Positions 19,658 to 29,034 of a stretch of DNA of 64,000 bases are shown one piece after another (the first letter of the stretch is position 1; each line of letters starts with the position of its first letter). The position numbers and the translations under genes are program-made. The notes under the pieces are model-generated. The model had not been told where the DNA came from, made no database searches, and saw only the letters and a list, made by a program, of their open reading frames with translations. The DNA is from MM2 sp035460165 (GTDB taxonomy: Bacteria; Pseudomonadota; Gammaproteobacteria; Burkholderiales; Methylophilaceae), in assembly GCA_035460165.1 (NCBI GenBank), contig DATHWW010000009.1, positions 1 through 64,000 of the forward strand, read 5' to 3'.

Positions 19658-20296
19658 TCAGCCTTGCTTTCTGTCGCTTGCGGCCGAAGAAGACGGTTGC
19701 TTGTTTTTGTCGGCAAGGCGCTGGATCAGCCCATCCATGCCGGACTGACGAACTTCAGCGGAGAATTGCCCGCGGTAGTTGGTCACCAGACTGACACCTT
19801 CAATCACCACGTCGTAAACCTTCCAGCCGTCTTCCTTCTTAACCAGGCTGTAATCGATGGGCAGCGGTTGGCTGCCCGGTTGCACGATCTGCGTACGAAC
19901 CGTGACCTCGGTGTCGCTCGGCTGCATGCGCATCGGCTTGTACTCGATAGCCTGATTGCGATACTTGGTCAGTGCCGAGGCATAGGTGCGGATCAACAGC
20001 GAACGGAATTCGTTGACGAATTGCTGCTGCTGCTCTTTGGAAGCCTTGCTCCAGTGCTTGCCCAGCACCATGCGCGACATGCGCTCGAAATCGAAGTGCG
20101 GCAGAATTTTCTCTTCCGCAAGGGAGGAAATCTTGCGCATATCGCCGCTCTGAATGTCCTTGTCCTGGCGAATGATTTCAAGAACGTCGTTGGCCGTATT
20201 CTTGACCAGCACATCCGGCGTTACCTCTTGCGCCGTTGCCACGGTGGCAAGCAGCATGGCGGCGATGCCGGCCATTAAATTAACCATGAATTTCAT
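19658..20296 (-). CDS. mlaC: Phospholipid-binding protein MlaC
   Basis: Periplasmic carrier that shuttles phospholipids between the outer membrane and MlaFEDB. The 212-residue protein has a signal peptide (about 1-22, ending VATAQE) and the MlaC/Ttg2D domain with FDFERMSRMVLGKHW. Its start overlaps the mlaD stop by 4 nt. Confidence 0.94.
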   Translation of the reverse strand: MKFMVNLMAGIAAMLLATVATAQEVTPDVLVKNTANDVLEIIRQDKDIQSGDMRKISSLAEEKILPHFDFERMSRMVLGKHWSKASKEQQQQFVNEFRSLLIRTYASALTKYRNQAIEYKPMRMQPSDTEVTVRTQIVQPGSQPLPIDYSLVKKEDGWKVYDVVIEGVSLVTNYRGQFSAEVRQSGMDGLIQRLADKNKQPSSSAASDRKQG

Positions 20297-20781
20297 TTAG
20301 CTGTCTCCGTCTCTTTCTTTTCGCTAGCGTCGGATGCCTTGTTGTAGAGGAACTGACTGATCATTTTTTCGAGCACTACGGCGTCCTGCGTATGCGCGAT
20401 TTTATCACCATTCTTGAGCGCCACTTCGTCACCGCCCGCATCGAGGCCGACGTATTGCTCGCCCAGCAGGCCCGACGTGTAGATATTGGCAAACGTGTCT
20501 TTCGGGAAGCGATAGTGCTTGTCTAGCTTCAGAGTGACCAACGCCTCAAAGGTTTCATTATCGAACTGAATGCTATCCACGCGACCGACCACAACACCCG
20601 CGCTCTTTACCGGGGCGCGCGTCTTCAATCCGCCGATATTTTCGAAAGCGGCAGTCACGATATAGGTTTCGCCGATCTGGTTGGAAGTCAGGTTGCCCAC
20701 CTTCATCGCCAGGCCGATCAGCGCCGCGACACCTGCCGCGACAAAAATGCCGACCCATAAATCCAGAGTTGTTCTATCCAT
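20293..20781 (-). CDS. mlaD: MCE-domain protein MlaD
   Basis: Inner-membrane-anchored MCE protein that forms a hexameric ring in the periplasm. The 162-residue protein has one N-terminal helix (about 7-25) followed by the MCE domain (residues 38-115, KSAGVVVGRVDSI) and a short tail. Confidence 0.95.
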   Translation of the reverse strand: MDRTTLDLWVGIFVAAGVAALIGLAMKVGNLTSNQIGETYIVTAAFENIGGLKTRAPVKSAGVVVGRVDSIQFDNETFEALVTLKLDKHYRFPKDTFANIYTSGLLGEQYVGLDAGGDEVALKNGDKIAHTQDAVVLEKMISQFLYNKASDASEKKETETAK

Positions 20782-20793
20782 TATTTAATCTCC

Positions 20794-21585
20794 TCAAACG
20801 CTGATCATGAACGAGGTCAGCACAAAATCCAGCCCCAGCACTGCCAGCGACGAATTCACCACGGTACGGGTTGTCGCACGGCTCACGCCTTCGGCGGTCG
20901 GCGGAGCATCGTAACCCTCAAACAGCGCGATGATGGTACAGGCAATGCCAAAAACGAAACTCTTGATGACGCCATTAACGATATCCTCGCGGAAATCCAC
21001 ATTGGCTTGCATCTGCGACCAGAAAGCACCCTCGTCGATGCCCAGCAAAGGCACCGCCACCAGGTAACCGCCGAACACACCCATGATCGAGAACAGCGCC
21101 GCCAGCAAGGGCATCGAAATCACGCCGGCCCAGAAACGCGGGGCAACCACGCGTGCAATTGGATTGACCGCCATCATTTCCATTGCGGAAAGCTGCTCGG
21201 TGGCCTTCATCAGGCCGATTTCAGCGGTAATCGCGGTGCCGGCACGCCCGGCGAACAGCAATGCGGTAACGACCGGGCCCAGCTCACGCACCAGCGATAA
21301 CGCCACCAGCACGCCGATCGCCTCGGAAGAGCCGTATTTCTGGAGGGTGTTGTAGCCTTGCAGGCCCAGCACCATGCCGACGAACAATGCCGACACCAGG
21401 ATGATGATCAGCGACAGCACGCCGGTGAAATACATCTCCCGTATCGTCAGGCCGAAACGGCGCAGGCTTTCGCCGGAGAGTACCAGCGTGTTCAGGAAGA
21501 AACGTGCGGCGCAACCGAGACGCCAGATTCTATCGATCACGCGATGGCCAATGCCGCGCAACGACTTGACCAGATGCTTAAACAT
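20794..21585 (-). CDS. mlaE: ABC transporter permease MlaE
   Basis: Membrane subunit of the Mla phospholipid transporter. The 263-residue protein has the MlaE/YrbE fold with the conserved EIGLMKATEQLSAMEMM loop and about five helices. The ATG at 21585 (MFKHLVKSL) overlaps mlaF by 8 nt; the longer open frame upstream is only the antiparallel shadow of mlaF. Confidence 0.95.
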   Translation of the reverse strand: MFKHLVKSLRGIGHRVIDRIWRLGCAARFFLNTLVLSGESLRRFGLTIREMYFTGVLSLIIILVSALFVGMVLGLQGYNTLQKYGSSEAIGVLVALSLVRELGPVVTALLFAGRAGTAITAEIGLMKATEQLSAMEMMAVNPIARVVAPRFWAGVISMPLLAALFSIMGVFGGYLVAVPLLGIDEGAFWSQMQANVDFREDIVNGVIKSFVFGIACTIIALFEGYDAPPTAEGVSRATTRTVVNSSLAVLGLDFVLTSFMISV

Positions 21586-22384
21586 TGGCGCCTCGCAGCA
21601 TATCCTGACGATAGTCCGGCGCGGCATAGTGGAACGGTACCGGACCGTCCGCCTCGCCGTGCACGAACTGGTGCACGAATGGCATCGCGGAGGAGCGCAG
21701 CTCTTCCGGCGTACCTTCCGCGACAACGACGCCAGCCGAAACGAAATAGACGTAATCGACAAACAGGAAAGCCTCGTGCACGTCGTGTGTCACCACGATG
21801 GACGTGGCGCCGAGAGCGTCATTGAGACTGCGAATCAGGTTGACGATCACGCCCATCGAAATCGGATCGAGACCGGCAAACGGCTCGTCGTACATGATGA
21901 TGGAAGGATCGAGCGCCACGGCTCGCGCCAAAGCGACCCGACGCGCCATGCCGCCGGACAGCTCGGCAGGCATCAGGTCGCGCGCACCGCGCAGCCCTAC
22001 TGCGTTCAGCTTGAGCAATACCAGATCGCGGATCATGGATTCCGGCAAATCGGTATGTTCGCGCATCGGGAAGGCTACATTGTCGAACACCGAAAGATCG
22101 GTGAACAATGCGCCGAATTGAAACAGCATGCCCATCTTGCGCCGCAGTTGGTAAATGCCGGCGCGATCCTGTTCATGCACCACCTTCCCGTCAACACGCA
22201 CCTCGCCGGCACTCGGCTTGAGCTGCCCGCCGATCAGTCGCAGCAGCGTGGTTTTACCCGAGCCGGAGCCGCCCATGATCGCGACGACCTTGCCGCGCGG
22301 GAAGCGCATGTTGATTCCCTTGTGCAGCAACCGGTTGTTGTACGAGAAGGAAAGATTGTCTATTTCGACGATGTTGTCAGTCAT
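21578..22384 (-). CDS. mlaF: ABC transporter ATP-binding protein MlaF
   Basis: ATPase of the Mla transporter. The 268-residue protein has Walker A GGSGSGKTT (38-46), the signature LSGGMARR, Walker B IIMYDEPFAGLD and the H-loop VTHDVHEA. First gene of mlaFEDCB. No mlaA (vacJ) is found within this operon. Confidence 0.96.
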   Translation of the reverse strand: MTDNIVEIDNLSFSYNNRLLHKGINMRFPRGKVVAIMGGSGSGKTTLLRLIGGQLKPSAGEVRVDGKVVHEQDRAGIYQLRRKMGMLFQFGALFTDLSVFDNVAFPMREHTDLPESMIRDLVLLKLNAVGLRGARDLMPAELSGGMARRVALARAVALDPSIIMYDEPFAGLDPISMGVIVNLIRSLNDALGATSIVVTHDVHEAFLFVDYVYFVSAGVVVAEGTPEELRSSAMPFVHQFVHGEADGPVPFHYAAPDYRQDMLRGANV

Positions 22385-22462
22385 AAGCGGGGCATTCTAA
22401 TGCAAATCAGAATGCCGCGCTAACGGGCAAGGGTAAGACGCATCCGGCATGACTGCTAGCGG

Positions 22463-23614
22463 TTACAGTTCACCGTAGGAATGCAGCCCGGACAGGAACA
22501 TATTCACGCCGAGGAAGGCGAATGTCGTCACCAGCAAACCGACCAGCGCCCACCATGCCAGAATCGGGCCGCGCAGCCCCTTCACCAGCCGCAGGTGCAG
22601 CCAGGCGGCATAGTTCAACCAGACGATCAGTGCCCAGGTTTCCTTTGGGTCCCACGACCAGTAGCCACCCCAGGCCTCCGCAGCCCACATGGCGCCGAGT
22701 ATGGTCGCGATGGTAAAGAATGCGAAGCCGACCGCGATGGATTTGTACATCAGGTCGTCCAGCACCTCGAGCTTGGGCAACCGCGTCGCCAGAATGCCGC
22801 GCGCCGCCAGAATGTAAGCCCCGCCGACCATGGCCGCCAGGGAGAAGGCACCGTAGCCGATAAAGTTGGCCGGCACGTGAATTTTCATCCAATAGGATTG
22901 CAAGGCGGGAACCAGCGGCTGGATACCTTGTGCCTCGCGGTCGAAGGTGTACCACAGGATGAAGCCGACGGCTGCGCTGACCACCAGCAATACGAAGGCG
23001 CCGAGCTGGCGGGTCTCGTAGAATTTTTCATAGTAAAGGTAGATCAGCGCGGTGATCAGGCAGAACAGTACGAATACTTCATACAAGTTGCTGATCGGGA
23101 TATGACCGACGTCCGGCGCGATCAGGTAGGACTCGTACCAGCGCACCATGAGGCCGACGAAACCCATCAGCACGGCAGTCCAAGTCAACCCCGACGCCAC
23201 CCTGCCGGCAAAGTCCGAGCGGGATAACAGCGCAAGCCAGTAGGTCGCGGTCGCCATTACGAACAGCACGTTCATCCACATGATCGCGGACTGGCTGGAC
23301 AACATGTACTTGAGGAAGAACGCCTGTTCCGTCCGCGCCAGATCGCCGTGATACTGGCTAATGCCGAACAGACTGACGGCGGCGATGCCGACGATCAGCA
23401 GGCGCATCGGCTTGAAATACCAACCGAGCCAACCGAAGCCAGGCACCGCGGCGAACAGGAAACCTTTTTCGTAAACATCCATGTAATCGGCATACTGGCT
23501 ATACGCAAACACGGCGCCGGCCAGCAGCAGCAGTAAGAACGCCCAGTCTGCCCAGTTAAGGCGCTTCATGAAAGGGATGGGAGCATCTTGGCTGAGTATT
23601 GATTCCATTTTCAT
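22463..23614 (-). CDS. ccsA: System II cytochrome c synthetase, CcsA/ResC subunit
   Basis: Heme-handling membrane protein that works with ResB/Ccs1 to attach heme to apocytochromes c outside the membrane. The 383-residue protein has about eight helices and the WWD-type heme motif WGGYWSWDPKET. The start overlaps the resB stop (ATGA). System II maturation fits the c-type cytochromes of this window (c1, c4). Confidence 0.94.
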   Translation of the reverse strand: MKMESILSQDAPIPFMKRLNWADWAFLLLLLAGAVFAYSQYADYMDVYEKGFLFAAVPGFGWLGWYFKPMRLLIVGIAAVSLFGISQYHGDLARTEQAFFLKYMLSSQSAIMWMNVLFVMATATYWLALLSRSDFAGRVASGLTWTAVLMGFVGLMVRWYESYLIAPDVGHIPISNLYEVFVLFCLITALIYLYYEKFYETRQLGAFVLLVVSAAVGFILWYTFDREAQGIQPLVPALQSYWMKIHVPANFIGYGAFSLAAMVGGAYILAARGILATRLPKLEVLDDLMYKSIAVGFAFFTIATILGAMWAAEAWGGYWSWDPKETWALIVWLNYAAWLHLRLVKGLRGPILAWWALVGLLVTTFAFLGVNMFLSGLHSYGEL

Positions 23615-25584
23615 CCTTTGAACAACGTTTGCAGCTGCTCGCTATGGCGCGCGTATTCGAATTCAAAATCGCGGTTCTTCCGATTGGAAGACATGGCGAA
23701 GAGCACGCTTTGCGACTCGGGTTTGACCAAAAGCCATATTCTTCGTTCGCGCAGGTAAATCATCGCGAAGATGCCCAGCACCAGCAGCACCGAACCGCCA
23801 TACACGAGATTCTGGCCCGGCGAACGGGTCAACTGGAAGCCGCTGGCCTGCATCTGCTCGAACTGGGTCATTTCGAGATAGAACGGCGTCCCGTAGAAAA
23901 ACACGTCGCTCATCGAATTCAGGGTTTCGTGCACGAACTGCTGCGTGGATTCATCCGGTTGCGGCGCGGGCAAACCGGCGCGCTCGCGACTCAACGCCAA
24001 ACCTTCATAGGCGGCATTGGCGATGATCTTCAGATAGGTTATCGCGGCTTTTTCGCGCTCTTTTTCCGGCACCGACTCCTCGATCAGCTTGGCCACCTGC
24101 GTATAGCCGCCCTCGGCGAACGCCTTCAACAGCCGCACCGTACTGCCCTCGAACTTATCGCGAAGCTCCGCGCTGGTTTCCTGACCCTGCAATGCCTTGG
24201 ACGAAAGCCTTTTGGCCACCTTAGGCGCCAGGCTGGCATCAAACATCACGGCGCGCAGGCGCATGAAATCGCCAAGCGAATTTTCGCCGTCTGCCGGGAT
24301 GCGCAAATAGTTGAAGTCCTCGTTCTGCGCCCCACGGACACCGGATACGAAGTACGGCCGTCCGCCTATCGTCAACGGCTGCATGTAATTGATGTACTCG
24401 CGCGCCTGGCCTTGCGCATCGCGTACCTTGAAAGTAACGCTGGGGCCCACGTTACGCGGCTTGCCCTTGCCGTCGGCGCTCAGATTGAGAATATTGAAGA
24501 GGCGGAAATCGTCCAGCTCGACGGTCAGCGCGTCCTGGCCTTCACCCTGCGTCAGATTGTCGAACACGCGGCCCTTCATGGTTGCCGGCGCATGGTCCGC
24601 ACCGCGCAGCGGCCAGACATTGAAGTCCATGCGCGATCCGCCGTCCTGGAAATCCGATTGGTAAATCGCAATGCCTTTATAGACCAGCGGATGGTTGACG
24701 CGGATGGTGGCCTTCAGCGGCTCCTTGAGATCCTTGTCCAGAATCTCCACATCGCTCTCAAAAGACTTGGGTTGACCGGTCGCGTAATGCGCGATGCGAA
24801 AATCCTTCAACACCACCGAAAACGGCAGCTCCTGAACCAGATATCCGTCGCGCACGCGCATGAACGCGACATTGCCCTGGGCGCCTTCCGGCAGCGTCAT
24901 GTTGGCCCGGAACGAAAGATTGGCGGTCGAGAGGCGGCTCTTTTCCGGCACTTCCGTCTCGGGAATATCGCGCGACTCGACGGCCTTGTAACCGAGCAGC
25001 TCCTGCACTTTCAACGGCACATTGCCGTCCATCAGCCCGCCGATGCAGATAACAACAATCGCGGAATGCGTCAGGATATAGCCGAGGCGTTGGTAACTGC
25101 CGGCCTTGGCCGCCAGCAAAGTGCTGCCGTCGGATTGCGGCACGGTACGGAAGCGGAACCCGCGCGCGGCCAGGAATGCACCCAGCCCCTTGATTACTTC
25201 CACCGGTGCAGCGGAAAAGAAATATTCGTTCTTGTGATTGAAGTTGCGCAGCGATTTCTCGGTGGCATGCTCGCGGAAAGTGCGAAGCTCATGCAACATC
25301 GAAGGCGTGTTGCGGTAGATGCAAAGACTGGTCGAGAGTACCAGAAATACCAAAATCAGCAGAAACCAGGCGGTGTGATAAACGTCATACAACCCCAGCG
25401 TCTCGAACATGCCAAACCAGAATTGGCCGAACTGCACGACGTAATTCGGATAGGGCTCGTTCTGCTTGAGCACGGTACCGATAATAGAAGCGATGCCCAG
25501 CACTGTCAGCAGGCTGATCGCAAAACGCATCGAGCTCAAGAGCTCGTATATCGCACGGGAAGTAGAGAGATTAGGGTTTTTCAC
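23611..25584 (-). CDS. resB: System II cytochrome c biogenesis protein ResB/Ccs1
   Basis: Partner of CcsA that holds apocytochromes and is needed for heme ligation. The 657-residue protein has three N-terminal helices, a large periplasmic domain (about 220-590) and a last helix near 595-615. The start codon is GTG (25584). It lies 64 nt behind the cytochrome c4 gene, a conserved betaproteobacterial order. Confidence 0.93.
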   Translation of the reverse strand: MKNPNLSTSRAIYELLSSMRFAISLLTVLGIASIIGTVLKQNEPYPNYVVQFGQFWFGMFETLGLYDVYHTAWFLLILVFLVLSTSLCIYRNTPSMLHELRTFREHATEKSLRNFNHKNEYFFSAAPVEVIKGLGAFLAARGFRFRTVPQSDGSTLLAAKAGSYQRLGYILTHSAIVVICIGGLMDGNVPLKVQELLGYKAVESRDIPETEVPEKSRLSTANLSFRANMTLPEGAQGNVAFMRVRDGYLVQELPFSVVLKDFRIAHYATGQPKSFESDVEILDKDLKEPLKATIRVNHPLVYKGIAIYQSDFQDGGSRMDFNVWPLRGADHAPATMKGRVFDNLTQGEGQDALTVELDDFRLFNILNLSADGKGKPRNVGPSVTFKVRDAQGQAREYINYMQPLTIGGRPYFVSGVRGAQNEDFNYLRIPADGENSLGDFMRLRAVMFDASLAPKVAKRLSSKALQGQETSAELRDKFEGSTVRLLKAFAEGGYTQVAKLIEESVPEKEREKAAITYLKIIANAAYEGLALSRERAGLPAPQPDESTQQFVHETLNSMSDVFFYGTPFYLEMTQFEQMQASGFQLTRSPGQNLVYGGSVLLVLGIFAMIYLRERRIWLLVKPESQSVLFAMSSNRKNRDFEFEYARHSEQLQTLFKG

Positions 25585-25596
25585 TGTTTTTAAATA

Positions 25597-25626
25597 ACTT
25601 GGGGGCGGCAGATGCCACCCCCAGTT
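25597..25626. terminator. Hairpin between cytochrome c4 and resB
   Basis: A GC-rich inverted repeat: GGGGGCGGCA and TGCCACCCCC, closed by a GA loop and flanked by ACTT/AGTT. It sits in the 64-nt gap. The minus-strand side is followed by TTATTTAAAA rather than a clean T-run, so it may only reduce read-through from c4 into resB or protect the 3' end of the c4 mRNA. Confidence 0.5.
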
Positions 25627-25648
25627 AACGCATGGGCTGTGAAAAGGA

Positions 25649-26257
25649 TTACTTCAGACCTTGAATATAATCGGCGACCGCGGCAATTTCGCTATCCGAC
25701 AACTTGCCGGCAATGATACGCATCATCTGCGCCGCATCGTTGGTGCGCTCGCCCGAGCGGAAAGTCTTCAACTGGTTAGTCGTATATTCCGCATGCTGTC
25801 CTGCAAGCCGGGGAAAATTCACAGGAATGCCGGAACCTGTCGGACCATGGCAGCTGGCGCAAGCCGGAACACCGACATTGGGCAAACCGCCGCGGTAGAT
25901 TTTTTCACCCAGGGAACCCGGGCCATTGGTCTTGGCCGCGCCGCCGTTTGCCTTCTGCGAGCCGAAATAAGCCCCCAGGTTAGCCATGTCCTCATCGGTC
26001 AGATTCGCCACCATGCCGGACATCACTGCATTCTTGCGGTCGCCCGACTTGAAGTTCTTGAGTTGCTTGGTGAGGTATTCAGGATGCTGTGTAGCCAGCT
26101 TGGGGTTCATCGTGATGACGCTATTACCGTCTGCACCGTGACAGGCAACGCACACCGTGGTGGCAATAGTGGATCCCTTCGCGGCATCGCCAGCCGCCTG
26201 GGCACCGGCCGCGCCGATCAACCCGGCCGCCAATGCGGCAAAAACTTGGAAACGCAT
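25649..26257 (-). CDS. Diheme cytochrome c4
   Basis: Periplasmic electron carrier, typically between bc1 and terminal oxidases. The 202-residue protein has a signal peptide (1-21) and two homologous heme domains with CVACH and CASCH sites. Distal methionines are expected in the GMV and MRI regions. The start ATG has GAGGAG upstream. It precedes resB and ccsA. Confidence 0.95.
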   Translation of the reverse strand: MRFQVFAALAAGLIGAAGAQAAGDAAKGSTIATTVCVACHGADGNSVITMNPKLATQHPEYLTKQLKNFKSGDRKNAVMSGMVANLTDEDMANLGAYFGSQKANGGAAKTNGPGSLGEKIYRGGLPNVGVPACASCHGPTGSGIPVNFPRLAGQHAEYTTNQLKTFRSGERTNDAAQMMRIIAGKLSDSEIAAVADYIQGLK

Positions 26258-26371
26258 TGAATACTCCTCGAATGAGTCTATCTGTGACGGCCTTTGGGGC
26301 CGGAATGTGCAGCATTTTATCCAAATTCAGGATATCGTGATAGCATTTTGCCGTTCCCCGAAAGTCTCGAT

Positions 26372-27007
26372 ATGCCCCTGTTCCAAAACGCCGAATTCTT
26401 TATTTCCGCACACCAGTTACGCGACCTTCCCCCGGCCACGGGCATCGAAATAGCATTCGCCGGGCGCTCGAATGCCGGCAAGTCGAGCGCCATCAACACG
26501 CTCGCCAATCACAACCGCCTGGCTTATGTCAGCAAGCAGCCCGGCCGCACGCAACTGATCAACTTCTTCAGCCTGGGCGGCGACCGCTACCTCGTCGACC
26601 TTCCCGGCTACGGCTACGCCAAGGTACCGGAGGCCATGCGCAAGCACTGGCAACTGGTCCTCGCCGCCTACCTCTCACAACGCTTCAGCCTGCACGGCCT
26701 GGTGCTGGTCATGGATTCGCGGCACCCGCTGACTCCGCTAGACCGCCAGATGCTTGACTGGTTCGGCCCGACCGGCAAGCCTATTCATGTGCTGCTGACC
26801 AAATCCGACAAGCTCTCGCGCAGCGAAGCGATGAAAACGCTGAATGCCGTGCGCAAGGAATTGCAGGAAGCTTGGGGAAACTGCACCGTGCAGTTGTTTT
26901 CGAGCCTGAAAAAGCAAGGGGTGGAAGAAGCCGAGAAGATCATCGGCGCATGGCTGAACCCGCCAGCGGAAGCGGCACCGGAAGAAATAAAGAGCGATCC
27001 CTCCTGA
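26372..27007 (+). CDS. engB: Ribosome biogenesis GTPase EngB (YsxC/YihA)
   Basis: TRAFAC GTPase needed for 50S assembly. The 211-residue protein shows G1 GRSNAGKSS (31-39), G3 DLPGYGYA and G4 TKSD. The ATG at 26372 (MPLFQNAEF) is preferred over the open upstream stretch, which overlaps the c4 promoter region. Divergent from the cytochrome c4 gene. Confidence 0.96.
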   Translation: MPLFQNAEFFISAHQLRDLPPATGIEIAFAGRSNAGKSSAINTLANHNRLAYVSKQPGRTQLINFFSLGGDRYLVDLPGYGYAKVPEAMRKHWQLVLAAYLSQRFSLHGLVLVMDSRHPLTPLDRQMLDWFGPTGKPIHVLLTKSDKLSRSEAMKTLNAVRKELQEAWGNCTVQLFSSLKKQGVEEAEKIIGAWLNPPAEAAPEEIKSDPS

Positions 27008-27097
27008 GCGGAGTCGCTATTACGGTACTTTTTGCTTGCTCTCCCAGTCTGGATGCGGGCTCTGCTGCGCAGTCATTGGAATGCCGAGCGAAGCGCA

Positions 27098-27769
27098 TTA
27101 CCCTCGGGTAAAAATCAAATCCCAAACCCCATGACCTAGATTCAGCCCGCGCTGCTCGAACTTGGTCAATGGACGATATTCCGGCCGGGGCGCGTAATCA
27201 GTGACGGTATTGGCAAGCTTAGACTCCGCGCGCAGCACCTCCAGCGTCCACTGCGCATACTCCTCCCAATCCGTCGCGAAGTGCAGGTAGCCGCCCGGCT
27301 TCAGCTTGCTGCACAGCAACGCGACAAACTCCGCCTGCAACAATCTGCGCTTGTGGTGCCGCTTTTTCGGCCACGGATCGGGAAAGAAGATATGCACGCC
27401 GTCGAGCGACGCATCGGCGATCATGTGACGCAATACTTCCACCGCATCGTGCTGGACGACACGCAGATTGGTGATGCCCTGCTCCTCCATCAGCTTGAGC
27501 AGATTTCCTACGCCCGGCGTATGCACCTCGATACCCAGATAATCCTTGTCGGAATTGGTCGCGGCGATTTGCGCGGTGGCGGCGCCCATGCCGAAACCGA
27601 TTTCCAGGATCTTCGGCGCCTGCCTGCCGAAAACCTGGTCGAGATCAAGCGGTTCAGCCGCGTATGGAATGCCGTAAACCGGCAGCAAGGTTTCCACCGC
27701 ACGCTGTTGCGCGGGCGTCAGACGCCCCTGGCGCAAGACGAAACTGCGGATGGCACGGTGATTTTCCAT
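27098..27769 (-). CDS. trmB: tRNA (guanine-N7-)-methyltransferase
   Basis: Methylates G46 of tRNAs with S-adenosylmethionine. The 223-residue protein has the SAM-binding EIGFGMG motif and the signature IFFPDPWPKKRHHKRRL. It lies downstream of the MidA-type methyltransferase gene and is convergent with engB. Confidence 0.96.
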   Translation of the reverse strand: MENHRAIRSFVLRQGRLTPAQQRAVETLLPVYGIPYAAEPLDLDQVFGRQAPKILEIGFGMGAATAQIAATNSDKDYLGIEVHTPGVGNLLKLMEEQGITNLRVVQHDAVEVLRHMIADASLDGVHIFFPDPWPKKRHHKRRLLQAEFVALLCSKLKPGGYLHFATDWEEYAQWTLEVLRAESKLANTVTDYAPRPEYRPLTKFEQRGLNLGHGVWDLIFTRG

Positions 27770-27825
27770 GTAGGGATTCCAGCGGGGAAGAAAGGGGCGA
27801 ATTATACCCGAGCGGCTTTGGCCGT

Positions 27826-28977
27826 TTATAACGTGTGCCGTTTGTCACCCCGAGCGAATCCGAGCAGCGGTTCGTTCACCCCTTTGCTCAGTGCAATCAC
27901 CTTGAATAGCTCGCCCATTTCGGCTGGCGAGATCAGCTTCTGCGCCTCGGCGGCCAAGGGGAAATAGGCCGTCGCATCGCTGGGGGAAACCTGCGTCAGC
28001 AAGTCGGTGATCCCGCTATTAATCAGGAATTGCGCCTGCGATACGTAGCCCGATGCGTGCAGGCCATGCACCACCCCCGCTTCGGCGATGGAGGTGAAAT
28101 CGACGTGCGCGGTAATATCCTGCAAACCGGGATACAGGAAAGGATCGTCGTGCGCGTGGTGGCGATAGTGACACATCAGCGTACCGCCGCTGCGCTGCGG
28201 GTGATAGTACTCGCGACGCGGGAAACCGTAATCGATGAGCAGCAGAGCGCCGTGCTGCAAGCTTTCGGCGAGACTGGCGATCAGCGCCGGCGCGGCCTGG
28301 CATATCTCGGTCACGTATCCGGGCGGCAACGCAAATGCACGAGCCGTATTTGCCAATGCGCCGTCTATCGTTCGCTCGCGCCACACCAAGGCGTCGCCTT
28401 CGACACCCACGCCACGCTCGCAGAGGCCGTCTTCCCGCTGCGCCACGAGGTGCACCGGCAACGCGTCCAGCACTTCGTTGCCAACCATGCAGCCTGCGAA
28501 CTTCTCCGGCAAGGCATCCAGCCATTCCACGCGCGACGCCAACGCGGCCGGCAATTCTCGCAGTATCGTTTCCTGCTGCACCGCTCTCAAGTGAGCACTG
28601 ACTTCGAGGATGAGGTAGCGTCCCGGAAGTGCATTCAATCGCTGCAATTCGGCGAGCAACTGCACCGCCAGCCGACCGGTGCCGGCGCCGAGTTCCATCA
28701 CGTCGCCGTCGCTCGCCTTAACGACTTGCGCCACTTGCCGCGCCAGCGTGCGGCCGAACAGCGAGGAAATTTCCGGTGCGGTGACGAAATCGCCGCCGGC
28801 ACCGAACTTCTGCATGCCAGCACTGTAGTAACCCAAGCCGGGCGCGTACAAGGCTATCTCCATGAAGCGGGAAAAACTGATCCAGCCGTCGGATGCGGCA
28901 ATTTCGGCACGAATTGCAGCGGTGACATCGGCGCTATGCGCGAGCTGCTCTGGGGGAGGTGAAGGAAGGGATATCAT
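27826..28977 (-). CDS. SAM-dependent methyltransferase, MidA/NDUFAF7 family
   Basis: Class I methyltransferase related to mitochondrial NDUFAF7, which methylates an arginine of a complex I subunit. The bacterial target is not established. The 383-residue sequence has the SAM motif MELGAGTGRLAVQLL, EVSAHLRAVQ, and the family-typical GNEVLDALPVHL and DYGFPRREYYHPQRSGGT stretches. Followed by trmB. Confidence 0.9.
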   Translation of the reverse strand: MISLPSPPPEQLAHSADVTAAIRAEIAASDGWISFSRFMEIALYAPGLGYYSAGMQKFGAGGDFVTAPEISSLFGRTLARQVAQVVKASDGDVMELGAGTGRLAVQLLAELQRLNALPGRYLILEVSAHLRAVQQETILRELPAALASRVEWLDALPEKFAGCMVGNEVLDALPVHLVAQREDGLCERGVGVEGDALVWRERTIDGALANTARAFALPPGYVTEICQAAPALIASLAESLQHGALLLIDYGFPRREYYHPQRSGGTLMCHYRHHAHDDPFLYPGLQDITAHVDFTSIAEAGVVHGLHASGYVSQAQFLINSGITDLLTQVSPSDATAYFPLAAEAQKLISPAEMGELFKVIALSKGVNEPLLGFARGDKRHTL

Positions 28978-29034
28978 CTAAGGGAGAGCCGATCAATATG
29001 GTAAATTATAACCTTCGTCCGGATTCTGCTCATC

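Noticed and set aside
23599..25593. Open frame of about 664 codons antisense to resB
   Set aside because: Shadow of resB; no family pattern and no ribosome binding site of note.
27099..27111. Short palindrome TACCC-TC-GGGTA at the end of trmB
   Set aside because: It lies in the last codons of trmB, the stem is only five pairs, and it is probably chance rather than a terminator.
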